Shown here: one piece after another, positions 61,784-64,000 of the stretch
How the letters are laid out: the number at the start of each line of letters is the position of its first letter
Position numbering within the stretch: the first letter of the stretch is position 1
Source: Halomonas sp. A40-4
GTDB lineage: Bacteria; Pseudomonadota; Gammaproteobacteria; Pseudomonadales; Halomonadaceae
Direction of reading: 5' to 3'
NCBI RefSeq assembly: GCF_015767635.1
Contig: NZ_CP065230.1
Coordinates: 3,534,001-3,598,000 of the forward strand
DNA: 64,000 nucleotides
Position numbers and translations under genes: made by a program
The notes under the pieces: model-generated
What the model was told of the DNA's origin: nothing
Seen by the model: the letters and a program-made list of their open reading frames with translations, nothing else
Databases searched by the model: none

Positions 61784-62926
61784 TCAGCTCACCAGCAGTA
61801 CGCTGGCAAAAGTCGGTTCTCCCTGTGCGTTGGCAAGCGCCTGCTGAGCGCACGAGGAAGGCTCTAGCGCATTCGATTCGCCCCCCCACTGTCTGATTAA
61901 CGGTGGCGACTTGCTCCCATCACTTTTGCGCTCAAACCCGCCCAGGCGTTCGTTTCTCGGCGGCACACCGAAATATTCGCGGTAGCACTTGGAAAAATAG
62001 GGGGTCGAAACGAAACCGCACACAGAGGCAATCTCGATGATCGACAACGGGGTTTGCTTGAGTAATTGCCGGGCACGCACCAACCGTAGTTTCAGGTAAT
62101 ACTTGGACGGCGAGCACAGCAGGTAGCGTTGGAACAACCGCTCTAGCTGGCGGCGCGATACATTGACGTACCTTGCCAGCTCATCGAGCTCGATCGGTTC
62201 TTCAAGGTTGGACTCCATCAGCGCCACAATCTCAAGCAGCTTGGGCTGGGTCGTGCCCAACACGTGTTTCAGAGGAACACGCTGCTGATCCTGTTCGTTA
62301 CGCACGCGCTCGCAGATAAACATTTCGGAGATACCCGCCGACAGCTCGCGCCCATGGTCATGACCAATCAGATTAAGCATCATATCGAGTGGCGCGGTGC
62401 CCCCCGAAGACGTAAAACGATCACGGTCAATCGTGAATAGGTTGGCGTTCAGAATAACGTTGGGAAACGCCTCCTGCATCGACGCCAAACACTCCCAGTG
62501 GATACTGGTTTCATAGTGGTCAAGCAGCCCCGCCTGGCCAAGCGCCCAGCTGCCTGTGCACACCGAACCTAGACGCCTCAATTGGCGCGACTGGGACTGA
62601 AGCCAGCGCACGTGCTCGCGGGTGACACTGCGATGAGGACCTACGCCGCCGCAAACGACCACCCACTCGAGCGATAACGGGGAATGCATGGAAGCATCAG
62701 GCGTTACCTGCAAACCATCGCTGGCACGCACGGGCAAGCCGTCCTGGGTCAGGGTATACCAGCGGTACAGCTCGCGCCCGGCCAGTTGATTGGCCATCCG
62801 CAACGGCTCTATGGCAGAGGCCAGGGAAATCAATGTGAAGTTATCCAACAGTAGAAAGCCCAGCGTTTGCGGTTCGCCCGAACGATTTGGTGTTGCTGTC
62901 TGGTCATTTGCTTGATGAGAGTCCAT
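61784..62926 (-). CDS. gbdR: GbdR, GATase1/AraC activator of betaine catabolism
   Basis: A 380-residue regulator strongly resembling P. aeruginosa GbdR along its full length. DJ-1/PfpI-like sensor about 20-190 (LGFLLLDNFTLISLASAIEP, VVVCGGVGPHRSVTREHV, LGSVCTGSWALGQAGLLDHY, FTSSGGTAPLDMMLNLIG), then AraC helix-turn-helix pair about 225-325 (IELDELARYVNVSRRQLERL, IIEIASVCGFVSTPYFSKCY). The very C-terminus QGEPTFASVL is also shared. It binds betaine or dimethylglycine and activates gbc, dgc and related operons. ATG at 62926 follows GAGGTAGGAAAG. Confidence 0.95.
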   Translation of the reverse strand: MDSHQANDQTATPNRSGEPQTLGFLLLDNFTLISLASAIEPLRMANQLAGRELYRWYTLTQDGLPVRASDGLQVTPDASMHSPLSLEWVVVCGGVGPHRSVTREHVRWLQSQSRQLRRLGSVCTGSWALGQAGLLDHYETSIHWECLASMQEAFPNVILNANLFTIDRDRFTSSGGTAPLDMMLNLIGHDHGRELSAGISEMFICERVRNEQDQQRVPLKHVLGTTQPKLLEIVALMESNLEEPIELDELARYVNVSRRQLERLFQRYLLCSPSKYYLKLRLVRARQLLKQTPLSIIEIASVCGFVSTPYFSKCYREYFGVPPRNERLGGFERKSDGSKSPPLIRQWGGESNALEPSSCAQQALANAQGEPTFASVLLVS

Positions 62927-63219
62927 CTTTCCTACCTCGGTCACCTTTCAGTTATCAAGTTTTCTTATTGGTATAGGCGTCGCTGGCGTTGTTCGGCTTC
63001 CCGTTGCTGAGTCACATTGTCACTCACGCATGGGTACTGCTCTATTAGTCGTATATTGGCACGAATCGTTTAAAACACGACAAATTTTATCTCGAAAATC
63101 TGGCGGCGAGTCGCAAATAAAACGCTCGATGTCGTTTTCAAACCGCTACCTGTGATGGCTCGACCGAAGGGTGGATAAGCATGGCCAAACGGCCATGCGA
63201 TAACTGATTAACGAGCGCC

Positions 63220-63522
63220 TTAGAGCACCACCTCATAACCTTCAAATTTGGGCGGACCTAGATAAATACCCTCGGGCGACTTGGCATTGGCGTGAGCCTT
63301 GCGAAAGGCGTCTGAGCGAGTCCAGTCGCGGAAAGCCTCTTCCGATTCCCAAACGCTGTGGGAAATAAACACGGTGTAGTCTTCCTGGCTTTCGCCCTGC
63401 AACATATGGAACTGCTTGAAGCCCGGCACGTCTTCCAGATGTGAATCACGGTTGCGCCACACCTCTAAAAAGTCCTCTTCACGACCGGGGGCAATGTGAA
63501 AACGGTTCATGGCGATATACAT
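63220..63522 (-). CDS. Antibiotic biosynthesis monooxygenase (ABM) domain protein
   Basis: A 100-residue ferredoxin-fold protein of the ABM/IsdG superfamily. Seen: IAMNRFHIAPGREEDFLEVW, PGFKQFHMLQGESQEDYTVF and WESEEAFRDWTRSDAFRKAH. The Asn near residue 6, the Trp of FRDW and the following His are at the positions of the IsdG/HmoA haem-degrading triad, so haem breakdown is possible but not proven. ATG follows AAAGGAGAGTCATC. It appears to be a single gene; the 293 bases between it and gbdR show no other gene. Confidence 0.85.
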   Translation of the reverse strand: MYIAMNRFHIAPGREEDFLEVWRNRDSHLEDVPGFKQFHMLQGESQEDYTVFISHSVWESEEAFRDWTRSDAFRKAHANAKSPEGIYLGPPKFEGYEVVL

Positions 63523-63645
63523 GATGACTCTCCTTTTGAACGGGTCCTGTTGAGTTGATTACGCAAACGGTGACTTGATGGTAACGTCGTGGCTTAGCGG
63601 CGAATAGCCTTAGTGGCGAATAGCCCTCAACCGCCAAGGTAAGGT

Positions 63646-64000
63646 ATGGCTAAGGCACCTGTTCAGGTTGTTTGGTTCAAACGCGATTTACGTATCCATG
63701 ATCACACGCCGCTCGCCACCGCCGCCGTGGCAGGTCCCGTGCTGCCTGTCTTCGCCATCGAACCCGAGCAGTGGCAAACGCCGGACAGCGCACTGCGCCA
63801 CTGGCAATTTGCCGCTGATTCACTTGTCGACCTTTCTACCGCACTGGCGACACTGGGCCTGCCGCTGTGCCTTTACCAAGGCAGTATTGTTGAACTGCTT
63901 GCTGGGTTAAAAGCGCACTATGGAGACCTTGTTCTTCACTCCCACCAAGAAACCGGCAATGACTGGAGCTTTGAACGCGATAAAAGGGTCCATCTCTGGT
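63646..64000 (+). CDS. Deoxyribodipyrimidine photolyase/cryptochrome family, N-terminal part (cut by window end)
   Basis: The first 118 codons of a photolyase-type flavoprotein that repairs UV dimers with blue light. Seen: VQVVWFKRDLRIHDHTPLAT at the N-terminus, VLPVFAIEPEQW, LRHWQFAADSLVDLSTALAT and HSHQETGNDWSFERDKRV, the antenna-domain pattern of the family. ATG at 63646 follows AAGGTAAGGT. The FAD domain lies past the window, so CPD photolyase cannot be told from a cryptochrome-like or bacterial (6-4) member. Confidence 0.9.
   Translation, partial: MAKAPVQVVWFKRDLRIHDHTPLATAAVAGPVLPVFAIEPEQWQTPDSALRHWQFAADSLVDLSTALATLGLPLCLYQGSIVELLAGLKAHYGDLVLHSHQETGNDWSFERDKRVHLW

Overview
The window looks like a chromosomal segment of a moderately halophilic gammaproteobacterium of the Halomonas/Chromohalobacter type. 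This is inferred from high GC, very compact gene packing, a full glycine-betaine catabolic locus whose proteins strongly resemble the Pseudomonas aeruginosa PA5380/PA5396-PA5421 set, and several osmolyte or solute transporters. No rRNA, tRNA, CRISPR array, prophage or insertion sequence is visible. The first gene (formate dehydrogenase) and the last (photolyase) are cut by the window edges.

Positions 1-24 kb are a patchwork of small modules. They are: an NAD-dependent formate dehydrogenase fragment with an OFA-type transporter and its tiny partner protein; a chemoreceptor; an RND efflux operon with a divergent TetR repressor and a 44-bp perfect palindrome between them; codBA (cytosine uptake and deamination) with ybaK; a yefM-yoeB toxin-antitoxin pair; a GNAT-rhodanese operon divergent from a MocR regulator; phosphatidylcholine synthase; tag; a fasciclin protein beside a SigK-like ECF sigma/anti-sigma pair; a second MocR regulator divergent from DUF1127-phzF; class I aldolase; and two small heat-shock proteins behind a sigma-32-like promoter.

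Positions 24.5-29.4 kb hold a nucleobase-breakdown set: an HpxO-like urate hydroxylase, a RutR-like TetR regulator, methylmalonate/malonate-semialdehyde dehydrogenase (mmsA) and an omega-amino-acid:pyruvate aminotransferase. Together with codBA this suggests use of purines and pyrimidines (beta-alanine to malonic semialdehyde to acetyl-CoA).

Positions 29.5-63 kb are the betaine island. Betaine enters through a BCCT carrier and is demethylated by GbcAB to dimethylglycine. DgcAB with a dedicated EtfAB pair makes sarcosine, and SoxBDAG makes glycine. GlyA makes serine and SdaA makes pyruvate. C1 units leave by PurU (formyl-THF to formate), glutathione-independent formaldehyde dehydrogenase and a two-subunit molybdenum/tungsten NAD-formate dehydrogenase. 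Two GATase1-AraC regulators, a SouR-like one and a clear GbdR, control the ends. A conserved DUF5943 protein and an atypical M19 dipeptidase-family protein lie in the dgc operon and have no known role. Two copies of one large palindromic intergenic repeat sit in the gaps of that operon.

The more unusual points are the repeat pair, the M19 protein without its HxD metal motif, DgcA with one iron-sulphur ligand Cys replaced by Ala, the sigma/anti-sigma/fasciclin arrangement with a matching promoter, four TCTGTATC boxes at a MocR gene, and the 44-bp operator palindrome. Start codons were chosen by Shine-Dalgarno position and family length, so many differ from the longest possible frame.
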